From Sphingorhabdus wooponensis (lineage in GTDB: Bacteria; Pseudomonadota; Alphaproteobacteria; Sphingomonadales; Sphingomonadaceae), in assembly GCF_003933235.1 (NCBI RefSeq), contig NZ_RWJI01000001.1, forward strand, positions 1,060,001 through 1,124,000: 64,000 nucleotides of DNA. Direction: 5' to 3'. This document shows positions 26,200-35,074 of the stretch, piece by piece; the first letter of the stretch is position 1, and each line of letters starts with the position of its first letter. Under the pieces are notes generated by a model. It ran no database searches. It was given only the letters and a program-made list of their open reading frames with translations, and had not been told where the DNA came from. The translations under genes were made by a program, and so were the position numbers.

Positions 26200-27732
26200 T
26201 TAGGCATGTCCGTCCGATGGCGCATCGTCACGCAAAGTGTCGAGGTGCATAAGCTTCTTGATAAGTGGCGAGATGACCACGACTGCCAAGCCGACGCCAA
26301 TCGCAATCCAACCAATTTGGCTGTAGACGGCCATGACGACTTCGCGCCCCGCACCTTCTCCAGATGCCGCTTCTGAACCAGTTGCCGAAGCAATCAAGCC
26401 CGCGACAAAGTTCCCAGTGGCCGATGCAAAAAACCATGTTCCCATGATCAAGGATGCGAGATGTGCCGGCGCAAGCCGGTTCATCGCGCTGAGGCCAACT
26501 GGCGACAGGCACAATTCGCCAGTTGTGTGGAACAAATAGATCAGGAAGATGAACAAGACGGGGACCATGCTGTCTGCACCTGCCGCGGCAGAACCCGCCA
26601 CAAGGACAAGAAAGCCGATGCCCAGCTGAACTATGCCAAGACCGAACTTTGCCGCAGCAGATGGTTCAAGTCCCTTGCGACCAAGCGATGTCCAAAGCCA
26701 TGCGAACAAGGGAGCAAGCATAACAATGTAGATGGCATTTAAGGACTGAAATACCGATGCAGGAACGCCAGCGCGATCCACATGACGGTCCGTGAACAAG
26801 TTTAACGACGAACCAGCCTGTTCAAACAAGGCCCAGAAAAGGATTGAACCGATGATAAGGAACATCGCTGCAAAAATCCGGTCGCGATCATGTGGCTCAA
26901 GTTTCCGCACCGCCGTCCATAAAACATATGACACGAGGATAGCACCAACTACGCCAAGCAAAGTGCCGACGACAGCTTGATTTTGCACCAACCACCAGCA
27001 AATGACGACAGCAACAAGGCCGACAAGATACAGCAGCCACTCTAACTTGATGCCCAAAACTGGCTTATTCAAAGCCTCTGGGTTCAAAGGCTCACCACGC
27101 CCCAATAGCAATGGTTTGAATACAACAAACACAATAAGGCCGAGCAACATGCCTACGCCCGCTGCGCCAAAACCATAAGACCAGCCATAGGTTTCGCCGA
27201 GATAGCCGCAAAGCAATGCGCCAAGCGCAGCGCCGAGGTTAATGCCCATATAGAAGATAGTATAGGCTCCGTCGCGACGCACATCAGTACGTGGATAAAG
27301 CTGCCCGACGATAACCGAGATATTCGCCTTCAAAAAGCCCGAACCCACGATGATAAACGCCAAAGCGAGCCAGAAGATGCTCAGCGACGCCGCATCTTGG
27401 CCGCCAGAACCTTCAAAGCCCATGAGAAAATGCCCGAAGGTCAGCAGAACAGCGCCATAGGTCACGGCCTTTCTCTGCCCAAGATAGCGATCTGCAAGAT
27501 AGCCGCCGAGTACGGGGGTGATATACACCAACGCCGTATAAGCACCGTAGATGACGCCGGAATCCTCATCCGAAAACAACCAGTGCTTAGTCAGATAGAA
27601 AATCAGCAGCGCGCGCATTCCGTAATAGGAAAAACGCTCCCACATCTCGGCAAAGAATAATACAAAAAGACCTTTGGGATGACCAAGGAATGTCCCTGCT
27701 GCATCTCCATCTTGCGCATATGATGTTGCCAT
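26200..27732 (-). CDS. Proton-dependent oligopeptide transporter (POT/PTR family MFS)
   Basis: The 510-residue protein has about 12-14 membrane helices. It starts with the POT signature: FAEMWERFSYYGMRALLIFY (ExxER motif), and contains GGYLADRYLGQRKAV and FYMGINLGAALGALLCGYLG (PTR2 signature). It imports di- and tripeptides with protons. It is followed on the same strand by two exported amidohydrolases, 48 bp away. Confidence 0.93.
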   Translation of the reverse strand: MATSYAQDGDAAGTFLGHPKGLFVLFFAEMWERFSYYGMRALLIFYLTKHWLFSDEDSGVIYGAYTALVYITPVLGGYLADRYLGQRKAVTYGAVLLTFGHFLMGFEGSGGQDAASLSIFWLALAFIIVGSGFLKANISVIVGQLYPRTDVRRDGAYTIFYMGINLGAALGALLCGYLGETYGWSYGFGAAGVGMLLGLIVFVVFKPLLLGRGEPLNPEALNKPVLGIKLEWLLYLVGLVAVVICWWLVQNQAVVGTLLGVVGAILVSYVLWTAVRKLEPHDRDRIFAAMFLIIGSILFWALFEQAGSSLNLFTDRHVDRAGVPASVFQSLNAIYIVMLAPLFAWLWTSLGRKGLEPSAAAKFGLGIVQLGIGFLVLVAGSAAAGADSMVPVLFIFLIYLFHTTGELCLSPVGLSAMNRLAPAHLASLIMGTWFFASATGNFVAGLIASATGSEAASGEGAGREVVMAVYSQIGWIAIGVGLAVVVISPLIKKLMHLDTLRDDAPSDGHA

Positions 27733-27864
27733 CGTGCGAACCCCTCATCTTTATTTTGTTTAAAATCCCATTGCATGGGACTATTGCGCCGGAACCTACC
27801 GAAAAAAATGCGCGTGTGAAGAATTATATTGCCGAAGGGAGCGAATTTCGTCGAAGGGTGCGGA

Positions 27865-28434
27865 ATGTTCAACGATCTTTCTTCTGTCACCGCCTATCTG
27901 GAAACCCGCCGTTCCGGCAAGCCACGCGATATGGTTGCGCCAGGCCCCGATAGCGCGCAGCTTGACCGAATCCTTCAAACGGCCATGCGCACGCCCGACC
28001 ATGGGAAGTTATTCCCGTGGCGTTTTGTTGAAGTCATCGACCGCTCTGCCTTTGCCGATTTATTGAAAAAGGCATTCTGCGACGCCAACCCAGATGCCCG
28101 TCCAGTGCAAATCGAAGCGGCGATTGCCCCAGCGCATATGGCCCCTACCCTCATCTTGCTGCTCTTTGCACCTCAACCAAGCTTGAAAATTCCGCTGTGG
28201 GAACAGGAGATGAGCGTGGGCGCTGTGGGTATGAATTTACTGCACGCGGCGCATGCCCACGGCTTTGTCGGTAGCTGGATCACAGGCTGGGCAAGCTACG
28301 ATCCGATTGTGCAAGCCGCCATTTGTCAGGGCGATGAGAAAATAGCAGGCCTATTCTTCATCGGAACACCAGCGCTCGCGCTTGAAGAGCGTCCGCGCCC
28401 CGTTCCAAGCGACATCATTCGCCAGTGGCCATGA
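27865..28434 (+). CDS. Nitroreductase family protein
   Basis: From ATG 27865 the product has 189 residues; the frame is open from 27829 but the shorter start has a better purine-rich site and N-terminus (MFNDLSSVTAYLETRRSGKP). It has the FMN-binding pattern RILQTAMRTPDHGKLFPWRF and WEQEMSVGAVGMNLLHAAHA, GSWITGWASYD and GLFFIGTPA. It resembles the YdjA subgroup, small flavin oxidoreductases with uncertain natural substrate. It diverges from the POT transporter gene. Confidence 0.88.
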   Translation: MFNDLSSVTAYLETRRSGKPRDMVAPGPDSAQLDRILQTAMRTPDHGKLFPWRFVEVIDRSAFADLLKKAFCDANPDARPVQIEAAIAPAHMAPTLILLLFAPQPSLKIPLWEQEMSVGAVGMNLLHAAHAHGFVGSWITGWASYDPIVQAAICQGDEKIAGLFFIGTPALALEERPRPVPSDIIRQWP

Positions 28435-28491
28435 CTGCATAGATTTACCCATGCTTGACGCGCCCTACTGTATTATGGCAGTAAGCATGTA

Positions 28492-28833
28492 ATGAAAAAT
28501 GATGTAAAACCAGTCTATCTAAAATTGCGCGACGTAATCGCTGCGGCGATACTCGACGGCAAATATAAAGAGGGCGAAATGCTGCCCTCCGTTCGCGCAT
28601 TTGCCGCCATTCAGTGCGCGAATCCCCTGACAGTGGCGAAGGCTTATCAGTTATTTCAAGATAGCGGCTTGGTTGACGTAAAACGCGGCGTTGGTTTGTT
28701 TGTAGCCCGCGGAGCCACCGCAAAGTTGCGCAGTTTTGAACGCGACAATTTCGTTCAAAATGTCTGGCCCGACGTAAAGGCACAAATGCAACGCGCAGGC
28801 ATTGATCCGGCAGAGCTGCTCGCTCTGACCTAG
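28492..28833 (+). CDS. GntR-family regulator (YhcF-like, short)
   Basis: The 113-residue protein is a winged helix-turn-helix of the GntR type: KPVYLKLRDVIAAAILDGKY, MLPSVRAFAAIQCANPLTVA, YQLFQDSGLVDVKRGVGLFV. After the DNA-binding domain only about 35 helical residues remain, so it lacks a full effector-binding domain and belongs to the YtrA/YhcF subfamily, which typically controls ABC transporter or membrane genes. No transporter follows here, so the target is unknown. Confidence 0.88.
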   Translation: MKNDVKPVYLKLRDVIAAAILDGKYKEGEMLPSVRAFAAIQCANPLTVAKAYQLFQDSGLVDVKRGVGLFVARGATAKLRSFERDNFVQNVWPDVKAQMQRAGIDPAELLALT

Positions 28834-28852
28834 ATACTATCGGCAGTGGGCT

Positions 28853-30268
28853 TCATGCCAGCTGATCAAAGGTAAAAGGCGACATACCTCTTTCACGTTC
28901 ATTGAACACCAGCACGCGGCCAGTTGGCGGTGCGCTTCTTTGGGGACATTCTGGTCGCGTGCATGCTGAACAGCCAAGGCCGATGGCCGTCGCCACACCA
29001 TTTTTCAGGTCCATACCGCGCGCAGTGGCCAATGGTACGGCAAGCTTTGCATCTAAGCCAAGACAAATCGCAAACTCGGCCTCCACGCCACCGCTGACCG
29101 CGGTTTGCGGGTGCACGGCGCGGGACAAAGTGAACCAGCGACTGCCGTCTTCTAATTCCACCAAATGTGGCAATAGTGTCCCGGGCCGCGCAAATACATT
29201 ATGCACATGCCATAAGGGACAACGCCGGTCGGTCGCCACCAATGGCGATGCGCTTGCGCCCGCATAACGCTTGCTGCTTTGCCCCGCCTTATCAATGCGC
29301 AACATGAAAAAGGGCAAACCGCGTTGGCCAACGCGCTGCAATGTCGTCAGGCGGTGGGCGATCTGTTCAAAGCCTGCGCCAAAACGTCGCTGCAAAAGCA
29401 TGATGTCATAGCCTGTGGCTTCGCAAGCCCTCAGAAAACGCGCATAAGGCATCATCACGGCGGCCGCGAAATAGCTGCTCAAATGGCGACGATACAGCCG
29501 TTCGGCCGCCCGTTCCGTGAAAGATGCTCCTGCAACCAATGCATCAATCTCCGTCTTTGCCTCTAACATACCAAGCTGCAAAGCGGCGGCGAAGGTGCGA
29601 CTTGCGGGGTCAAGCAATTCGGACAATTGTAACTGCCGTGCGTGCAGGTCGAGACGACGGAGCCTGTCCGGCATGACGTCAAACGGCAGTATCCTTATGG
29701 ACAGCTGATGCTTGACGCGCAGCCGTTCGGTAATCGCCCCATACAGATCCGCATTGGCGAGCCTTAGTTCATCGGCAAGAGCCTCAGCCTGCGAGTCCAA
29801 ATCTGCAAAATGGTTACGCCAGCGTTCAATTTCACGCCGTGCCGATGCTATAGCTTCCGGCTCAATCGGCACGCCGCCCGCTGCTGTACTGGCACCGCCG
29901 TGTGAACCACCTGAAAGACGGTCAAACGCGCGCGCAAAAGCCTCGGCCGCATCTGGACTGGCCGCGATCCATTCTTCGACCTGCGCCCGGTCAACCGCTA
30001 AATCTGCGAACATAGGATCGCTGAGCCGACGCCGAATAGCGTCAACGCCGCCACCCGGCGTTGCCCCCGTTAAGGTACGCGGATCAAAGTCATAAGACTG
30101 CGCCAGTTTCAATAACAAGGTCGCCGTCAGCGGCCGCTGATTGCGTTCAATCAAATTGAGATAGGACGGCGAAATCGCCAGCGTATCAGCCATCGCCCCT
30201 TGGGTTAGGCCATAAGCGCGGCGGATCCTGCGCACTGCATGCCCCGCAAATAATTTTTCTTCAGCCAT
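28853..30268 (-). CDS. ScfR/RamB-type transcriptional regulator (XRE + IrrE-like + DUF2083)
   Basis: A 471-residue regulator: an XRE helix-turn-helix (about residues 10-65, LTQGAMADTLAISPSYLNLI), a middle IrrE/ImmA-like region with a degenerate peptidase motif (the HExxH is not present), and a C-terminal short-chain-fatty-acyl regulator domain with conserved cysteines (GLGCSACTRPECPQR near 440-454). Family members control acetate or propionate genes, such as RamB for isocitrate lyase and MccR/PrpC regulators. It is divergent from aceA with 148 bp between starts, a region with repeated AATATTACAAA sites, so it very likely regulates aceA. Confidence 0.9.
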   Translation of the reverse strand: MAEEKLFAGHAVRRIRRAYGLTQGAMADTLAISPSYLNLIERNQRPLTATLLLKLAQSYDFDPRTLTGATPGGGVDAIRRRLSDPMFADLAVDRAQVEEWIAASPDAAEAFARAFDRLSGGSHGGASTAAGGVPIEPEAIASARREIERWRNHFADLDSQAEALADELRLANADLYGAITERLRVKHQLSIRILPFDVMPDRLRRLDLHARQLQLSELLDPASRTFAAALQLGMLEAKTEIDALVAGASFTERAAERLYRRHLSSYFAAAVMMPYARFLRACEATGYDIMLLQRRFGAGFEQIAHRLTTLQRVGQRGLPFFMLRIDKAGQSSKRYAGASASPLVATDRRCPLWHVHNVFARPGTLLPHLVELEDGSRWFTLSRAVHPQTAVSGGVEAEFAICLGLDAKLAVPLATARGMDLKNGVATAIGLGCSACTRPECPQRSAPPTGRVLVFNERERGMSPFTFDQLA

Positions 30269-30283
30269 CGCACAACTGTCAAT

Positions 30284-30346
30284 AATATTACAAAGTTACA
30301 AAAAAATCATAATGATTTACGACGACAACACAACAAATATTACAAA
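30284..30346. promoter_or_regulatory. Direct repeat AATATTACAAA between the regulator and aceA
   Basis: The 11-mer occurs at 30284-30294 and 30336-30346, 52 bp apart (about five helical turns), in the AT-rich divergent promoter region. It is the likely operator for the ScfR/RamB-type regulator. Binding is inferred from the position and the repetition. Confidence 0.5.
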
Positions 30347-30416
30347 ATTGACTGGGCTTTCGCACGCAAAGGTCAGAAGAACGAGGGATAGATACCCACG
30401 AACGAAGGAACAGAAC

Positions 30417-32018
30417 ATGTCATATCAGACACTGATAGCCACCAACAGCGCGGAAATCGCCGCGCATAACGGAACGTGGGATTCCATTAGCGCTGAATCT
30501 GTCGCGCGTATGCAATTGCAAAACCGTTTTCAGACTGGTCTCGATATCGCCCGCTACACCGCCAAGATTATGCGCGACGATATGGCGGCCTATGACGCAG
30601 ACCCCGCGCAATATACGCAATCATTGGGTTGCTGGCACGGGTTCATCGCACAGCAAAAGATGATCTCCATCAAAAAACATTTCGGTACGACCAAGAAGCG
30701 CTATCTTTATCTGTCAGGTTGGATGATCGCTGCATTGCGGAGCGAATTTGGCCCCCTGCCCGACCAATCTATGCATGAAAAGACAAGCGTCCCTGAGCTT
30801 ATCGAAGAGCTTTACACATTTTTGCGTCAAGCCGACAGCCGCGAACTCAACCTCCTCTTCCGCGACCTTGATGATGCGCGTGCGCAGAATGACACCGCGC
30901 GGGCTTCCGCCATCATGGACAAAATCGAAACCCATGAAACCCATGTTGTGCCTATCATCGCCGATATCGACGCTGGGTTCGGCAATGCAGAAGCCACATA
31001 TTTGCTGGCGAAGAAGATGATTGAAGCGGGCGCTTGTGCGCTCCAAATCGAAAACCAAGTTTCAGATGAAAAGCAATGCGGCCACCAAGACGGCAAAGTG
31101 ACTGTACCGCATGAGGATTTCCTTCAGAAAATCCGCGCTTGCCGTTACGCGTTTCTCGAACTCGGCGTGCCAGACGGCATCATTGTTGCGCGCACCGACT
31201 CGCTCGGCGCTGGCCTAACCAAGCAAATCGCCGTTTCAACTGCTGAAGGTGACTTGGGCGATTTGTATAACAGCTTCCTCGATTGTGAAGAAATTGATCC
31301 CGCCACGGCGCAAAATGGCGATGTCATTTTGAACCGCAACGGCAAGTTGTTGCGTCCAAAGCGTTTGCCGTCCAACCTTTTCCAATTCCGCTCTGGCACT
31401 GGCGAAGACCGCTGCGTCCTCGATTGCATTACGTCGCTTCAAAATGGTGCAGATCTCATTTGGATTGAAACTGAAAAGCCGCACATCGAACAGATTGCTG
31501 GTATGGTTGACCGTATTCGTGAAGTCGTTCCCAATGCAAAGCTGGCCTATAACAACTCGCCAAGCTTCAACTGGACACTAAATTTCCGTCAGCAAGTGTT
31601 TGATACTTGGTCTGCCGATGGCAAAGACGTGTCCGCATATGAGCGCGCCAACCTGATGAGCGCAAGCTATGACGAAACGCCTTTAGGTGTTGAGGCAGAT
31701 GTTCGCATCCAGAACTTCCAGCGCGATTCTGCTAAGCGTGCAGGCATTTTCCACCACCTCATCACGTTGCCAACCTACCACACAGCGGCATTGAGCACGG
31801 ACAATCTCGCGAAGGATTATTTCGGCGAAATGGGCATGTTGGGTTATGTTGCAGGCGTTCAGCGCAAGGAAATCCGTCAGGGCATCGCTTGCGTCAAACA
31901 CCAGAACATGTCGGGTTCCGACATTGGTGATGATCATAAGGAATATTTTGCCGGTGAAGCTGCGTTGAAGGCGGGCGGCAAAGACAATACCATGAATCAG
32001 TTCAACCAAGCTGCATAA
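30417..32018 (+). CDS. aceA: Isocitrate lyase
   Basis: From ATG 30417 (GAAGGAAC upstream) the protein has 533 residues, as in the longer alphaproteobacterial/fungal-type isocitrate lyases. It contains the active-site loop with K-K-x-C-G-H reworked as SDEKQCGHQDGKV (catalytic Cys), PIIADIDAGFGNAEATY for Mg binding and LAYNNSPSFNW. It splits isocitrate to glyoxylate and succinate, the first step of the glyoxylate bypass needed for growth on acetate or fatty acids. Malate synthase is not in the window. A divergent ScfR-type regulator probably controls it. Confidence 0.93.
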   Translation: MSYQTLIATNSAEIAAHNGTWDSISAESVARMQLQNRFQTGLDIARYTAKIMRDDMAAYDADPAQYTQSLGCWHGFIAQQKMISIKKHFGTTKKRYLYLSGWMIAALRSEFGPLPDQSMHEKTSVPELIEELYTFLRQADSRELNLLFRDLDDARAQNDTARASAIMDKIETHETHVVPIIADIDAGFGNAEATYLLAKKMIEAGACALQIENQVSDEKQCGHQDGKVTVPHEDFLQKIRACRYAFLELGVPDGIIVARTDSLGAGLTKQIAVSTAEGDLGDLYNSFLDCEEIDPATAQNGDVILNRNGKLLRPKRLPSNLFQFRSGTGEDRCVLDCITSLQNGADLIWIETEKPHIEQIAGMVDRIREVVPNAKLAYNNSPSFNWTLNFRQQVFDTWSADGKDVSAYERANLMSASYDETPLGVEADVRIQNFQRDSAKRAGIFHHLITLPTYHTAALSTDNLAKDYFGEMGMLGYVAGVQRKEIRQGIACVKHQNMSGSDIGDDHKEYFAGEAALKAGGKDNTMNQFNQAA

Positions 32019-32030
32019 GGAGCAATCGAT

Positions 32031-32189
32031 ATGGCTGAGCCCGCACGCGCACGCGCCGTTCTTTCTACTGAGGATCTTACGCTCCTACGGCAGGCATTGG
32101 TGCATTATCTTGAGGTTATTCAGGACAAGCCTGAATCAGTCAAATTCGCACGGCTGTATCACCGCCTTGGCAGTGCCGGCGGCAAATAG
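32031..32189 (+). CDS. Small protein cotranscribed with aceA
   Basis: A 52-residue protein, 12 bp after aceA, with AAGGAG 8 bases before its ATG. It is mostly a single amphipathic helix: LSTEDLTLLRQALVHYLEVI followed by KPESVKFARLYHRLG. No signal or membrane segment. A hairpin terminator follows at 32234, so it ends the aceA transcript. I do not know the family; a similar small protein commonly accompanies isocitrate lyase in sphingomonads. Confidence 0.7.
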   Translation: MAEPARARAVLSTEDLTLLRQALVHYLEVIQDKPESVKFARLYHRLGSAGGK

Positions 32190-32208
32190 AGCAGCTAATG
32201 CATTAGAG

Positions 32209-32263
32209 TTTTCCTGGGGAGGAAAAGCAACTGACCGCCGGCAGCAATGCCGGCGGTTTTTTT
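32209..32263 (+). terminator. Tandem hairpins ending the aceA transcript
   Basis: The first hairpin is TTTTCCT-GGGG-AGGAAAA (32209-32226). The second is a 9-bp GC-rich stem ACCGCCGGC/GCCGGCGGT with loop AGCAAT (32234-32257) followed by seven T residues, an excellent rho-independent terminator. Confidence 0.9.
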
Positions 32264-32289
32264 AGGGCTACAGGACCAAATATTCGCAG

Positions 32290-33075
32290 CTATTGCGCGG
32301 TCCATCCACCATCGACCGACAGGTTTGTGCCGGTAATTGCGCTCGCCTCATCGCGGCACAAAAACACCGCAAGCGCAGCCAATTGCTCCACCTGGACAAA
32401 TTTTTTCTGCGGTTGATTGGCCAGCAGCACATCATTGATTACCTGATCCCGCGTGAGACCGCGTGCCTTCATGGTATCGGGGATTTGGTTTTCGACCAAC
32501 GATGTCCAGACATAACCCGGGCAGATATTATTAACCGTTATGCCCTCTGTCGCCACTTCCAACGCAACCGTCTTGGTAAAGCCCGCAAGGCCATGCTTTG
32601 CCGCATTATAGGCCGATTTGAAAGGCGATGCGACCAAGCTGTGCATCGACCCTGTGTTGATAATACGCCCCCAGCCCTTGGCCTTCATCGCGGGCAAGGC
32701 GGCCTTTGTCGTGTGGAAGGCCGAAGACAGGATGATGGATAAAATCGCATCCCATTTATCCTCCGGAAATTCGTCAACCGGTGCAACATGCTGTATTCCC
32801 GCATTATTGATCAAAATATCAGGCGATCCCAATAGGTTGGTGCATTCAGAGACCATAGCACGGATGCTGTCGGGTACAGTCATGTCGGCCGCGGAATAAT
32901 GCGCCTTTCCGCCGCTCACCTTGCTGAGTTCGGCAACATAGCTTTGTATCAGATCGGCATCGCCGAACCCGTTTATCATCACATTTGCACCTTGCGCCGC
33001 CAGCGCACGGGCATAGCCCAATCCGATGCCGGAGGTTGAACCAGTTATCAGTGCTGTTTTGCCTTTGAGGAACAT
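32290..33075 (-). CDS. bdhA: 3-hydroxybutyrate dehydrogenase
   Basis: A 261-residue short-chain dehydrogenase. From ATG 33075: MFLKGKTALITGSTSGIGLG (NAD-binding TGxxxGIG), NNAGIQHVAPVDEFPEDKWD, the catalytic S (NTGSMHSLVASPFKSAY) with YxxxK (YNAAKHG), and the C-terminal NLSVDGGWTAQ. The close match to the BDH pattern (VDEFPEDKW, LLANQPQKKFV) supports 3-hydroxybutyrate as substrate. It links polyhydroxybutyrate or ketone-body use to acetoacetate. A longer frame up to 33228 has no support. Confidence 0.9.
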   Translation of the reverse strand: MFLKGKTALITGSTSGIGLGYARALAAQGANVMINGFGDADLIQSYVAELSKVSGGKAHYSAADMTVPDSIRAMVSECTNLLGSPDILINNAGIQHVAPVDEFPEDKWDAILSIILSSAFHTTKAALPAMKAKGWGRIINTGSMHSLVASPFKSAYNAAKHGLAGFTKTVALEVATEGITVNNICPGYVWTSLVENQIPDTMKARGLTRDQVINDVLLANQPQKKFVQVEQLAALAVFLCRDEASAITGTNLSVDGGWTAQ

Positions 33076-33210
33076 CAGAATATGCCTTTGCATTTGGGAT
33101 GACCTTATCTTGCGCAATGCTCGGCCAAACGCAATGTTCCATATGGATAATGTACAGCAGCACAACCAAGGGCCAGACGCCGTGTAGCCACAATCCAAAT
33201 AGATGCAATT

Positions 33211-34386
33211 ATGCGCAAGGTCTGTCATAAGCCCGAAATGCGCTTACAAAATTGTCACAATGTCGCAGATTTCCGCCGCTTGGCAAAATCGCGCCTGCCT
33301 TCACCTATCTTCAATTACATCGATGGCGCCGCCGACGATGAACGCACCAAGAACCGCAACACATCGTCCTTTGACGATTGCGATTTGGTGCCCAATGTCT
33401 TGGCGGGCGTGTCAGAAATCGACATGGGGGTAACTGTGATGGGACAGCGGATTGATATGCCGCTGATGCTCTCCCCCACCGCGTTGCAGCGCCTGTTCCA
33501 CTGGCAAGGCGAGCGTGCCGTTGCCTCAGTCGCGCAGCAGCATAACACCTGGTTTGGCATCTCCTCATTAGCCACCGTCAGCATTGAAGAAGTCGGCGCG
33601 ACCATCAAAACACCAAAAATGTTCCAGCTTTACATCCACAAGGATAAGGGGCTGAACACATCGATGATCGAACGCTGCAAGGCGGCAAAATTTGATGCCA
33701 TCGCGTTGACAGTCGATACGATCGTTTCCGGAAACCGCGAACGGTGCTTGCGCAGCGGCTTTACTTCTCCGCCGCGGTTCACGCCTGCCTCGGTGATGAG
33801 CTACGCCATCCACCCCAAATGGGCGCTGAATTACCTGTTTCGGGAAAATTTCGCCCTGCCCAATCTGCAGACGCATGTCGATGCGGGCACCAATGTCGCG
33901 GTATCGGTGGCGGAATATTTCAATACGATGCTCGATACATCGATGGACTGGGCCATGGCCGAAAAGGTCCGTTCGATTTGGGGCGGTGAATTCTGCTTAA
34001 AAGGCATCATGTCCGTTGAGGATGCAAAACGCGCCGTCGACATTGGCGCGACCGCAATCATGGTGTCCAACCATGGCGGGCGGCAATTGGACGGGTCGCG
34101 TTCCCCCTTCGATCAAATCGCCGAAATCGCCGATGCCGTGGGCGGGAAAATTGATATCATTTGTGACGGCGGCGTGCAGCGCGGAAGCCATGTGTTGAAA
34201 GCGCTGGCCGCAGGGGCCACTGCCTGTTCGGGCGGGCGGCTCTATCTATATGCTTTGGCAGCAGCAGGCCAACCCGGCGTCGAGCGCATTGTTGGCAAAT
34301 TGCGCGACGAAATCGCGCGCGATATGCGCCTGATGGGCGTGACATCACCGGCGCAGCTTGATCGGTCCATGCTGCGCTGGCGCTAA
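33211..34386 (+). CDS. lldD: FMN-dependent alpha-hydroxy acid dehydrogenase (L-lactate dehydrogenase type)
   Basis: The 391-residue enzyme has the FMN-dependent hydroxy-acid oxidase fold: FNYIDGAADDERTKNRN, LMLSPTALQRLFHWQGERAV, FQLYIHKD, LTVDTIVSGNRERCLR, LKGIMSVEDAKRAVDIGATA, and the catalytic signature VSNHGGRQLDGS (active-site His and Arg). It oxidises L-lactate or a similar 2-hydroxy acid to the keto acid, passing electrons to the chain or oxygen. Start at ATG 33211. It diverges from bdhA, with about 135 bp between the starts. Confidence 0.88.
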   Translation: MRKVCHKPEMRLQNCHNVADFRRLAKSRLPSPIFNYIDGAADDERTKNRNTSSFDDCDLVPNVLAGVSEIDMGVTVMGQRIDMPLMLSPTALQRLFHWQGERAVASVAQQHNTWFGISSLATVSIEEVGATIKTPKMFQLYIHKDKGLNTSMIERCKAAKFDAIALTVDTIVSGNRERCLRSGFTSPPRFTPASVMSYAIHPKWALNYLFRENFALPNLQTHVDAGTNVAVSVAEYFNTMLDTSMDWAMAEKVRSIWGGEFCLKGIMSVEDAKRAVDIGATAIMVSNHGGRQLDGSRSPFDQIAEIADAVGGKIDIICDGGVQRGSHVLKALAAGATACSGGRLYLYALAAAGQPGVERIVGKLRDEIARDMRLMGVTSPAQLDRSMLRWR

Positions 34387-34997
34387 GCTGTGGTAAAAAG
34401 GAACCAGATAGCGATACCGGCCAACAAAATGGCAGAGACGCGGCGAACAATGTGCGCCCTGTTCCCGGCGGATATCCATCCATGTGCCTGCGCCGCTAGC
34501 GTAACAATGACCAGATGCACAAAGGTGGCAATCGCGACATAGCTTGCCGACAGCAACGCCGTTTGCGGCGCAACTGGCGCATTTTGGGTTATGTTGGCAG
34601 GTAGGACGGTTATGAAGAAAACCGCGGCCTTAGGGTTCAGCAAGTTCAACAGCAGCCCATGGCGAAACCATGCGCCGAGCGCATTGTTGCTTATGCCGTC
34701 TGCAATTGCTTCCTCTTGCCCCGCCCATGTCTTCCACGCCAGCCAGAGTAAATAAGCGACGCCAGCATAGCGCAACAGGCTGAACAAAGCTGGAGAACGC
34801 GTCGCCAACGCCGCAAGACCAACAGCAGATGCCGCAGCCAATATCGCGAGGCCAAGCGCAATCCCGGCTACGGCAGCAAATCCAGACCTTTTACCTTCGC
34901 TGGCACTCGTCAACGCCAACCACGCCATATTTGGACCGGGGGTAAGCTCGATCAGCATTGTTGTTATAAGGAAAGGTATGAAAAGTTCGGTGATCAC
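34383..34997 (-). CDS. LysE family translocator
   Basis: A 204-residue inner-membrane exporter with six helices, starting with GTG at 34997. It has the RhtB/LysE pattern: ELTPGPNMAWLALTSASEGKR near 17-37, GFAAVAGIALGLAILAAASA, LLRYAGVAYLLWLAWKTW and LNLLNPKAAVFFITVLPANI. LysE-type proteins export amino acids such as homoserine, threonine or lysine. The substrate is not determinable here. It converges with the lactate dehydrogenase gene (4-bp overlap). Confidence 0.9.
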   Translation of the reverse strand: MITELFIPFLITTMLIELTPGPNMAWLALTSASEGKRSGFAAVAGIALGLAILAAASAVGLAALATRSPALFSLLRYAGVAYLLWLAWKTWAGQEEAIADGISNNALGAWFRHGLLLNLLNPKAAVFFITVLPANITQNAPVAPQTALLSASYVAIATFVHLVIVTLAAQAHGWISAGNRAHIVRRVSAILLAGIAIWFLFTTA

Positions 34998-35074
34998 ATC
35001 ACCGCATATCGCACGGCGCGGCGAAATAGTCGATTGCGCTTGGCTTTGGAACGATAAGCCACCATTTAAGCGTC

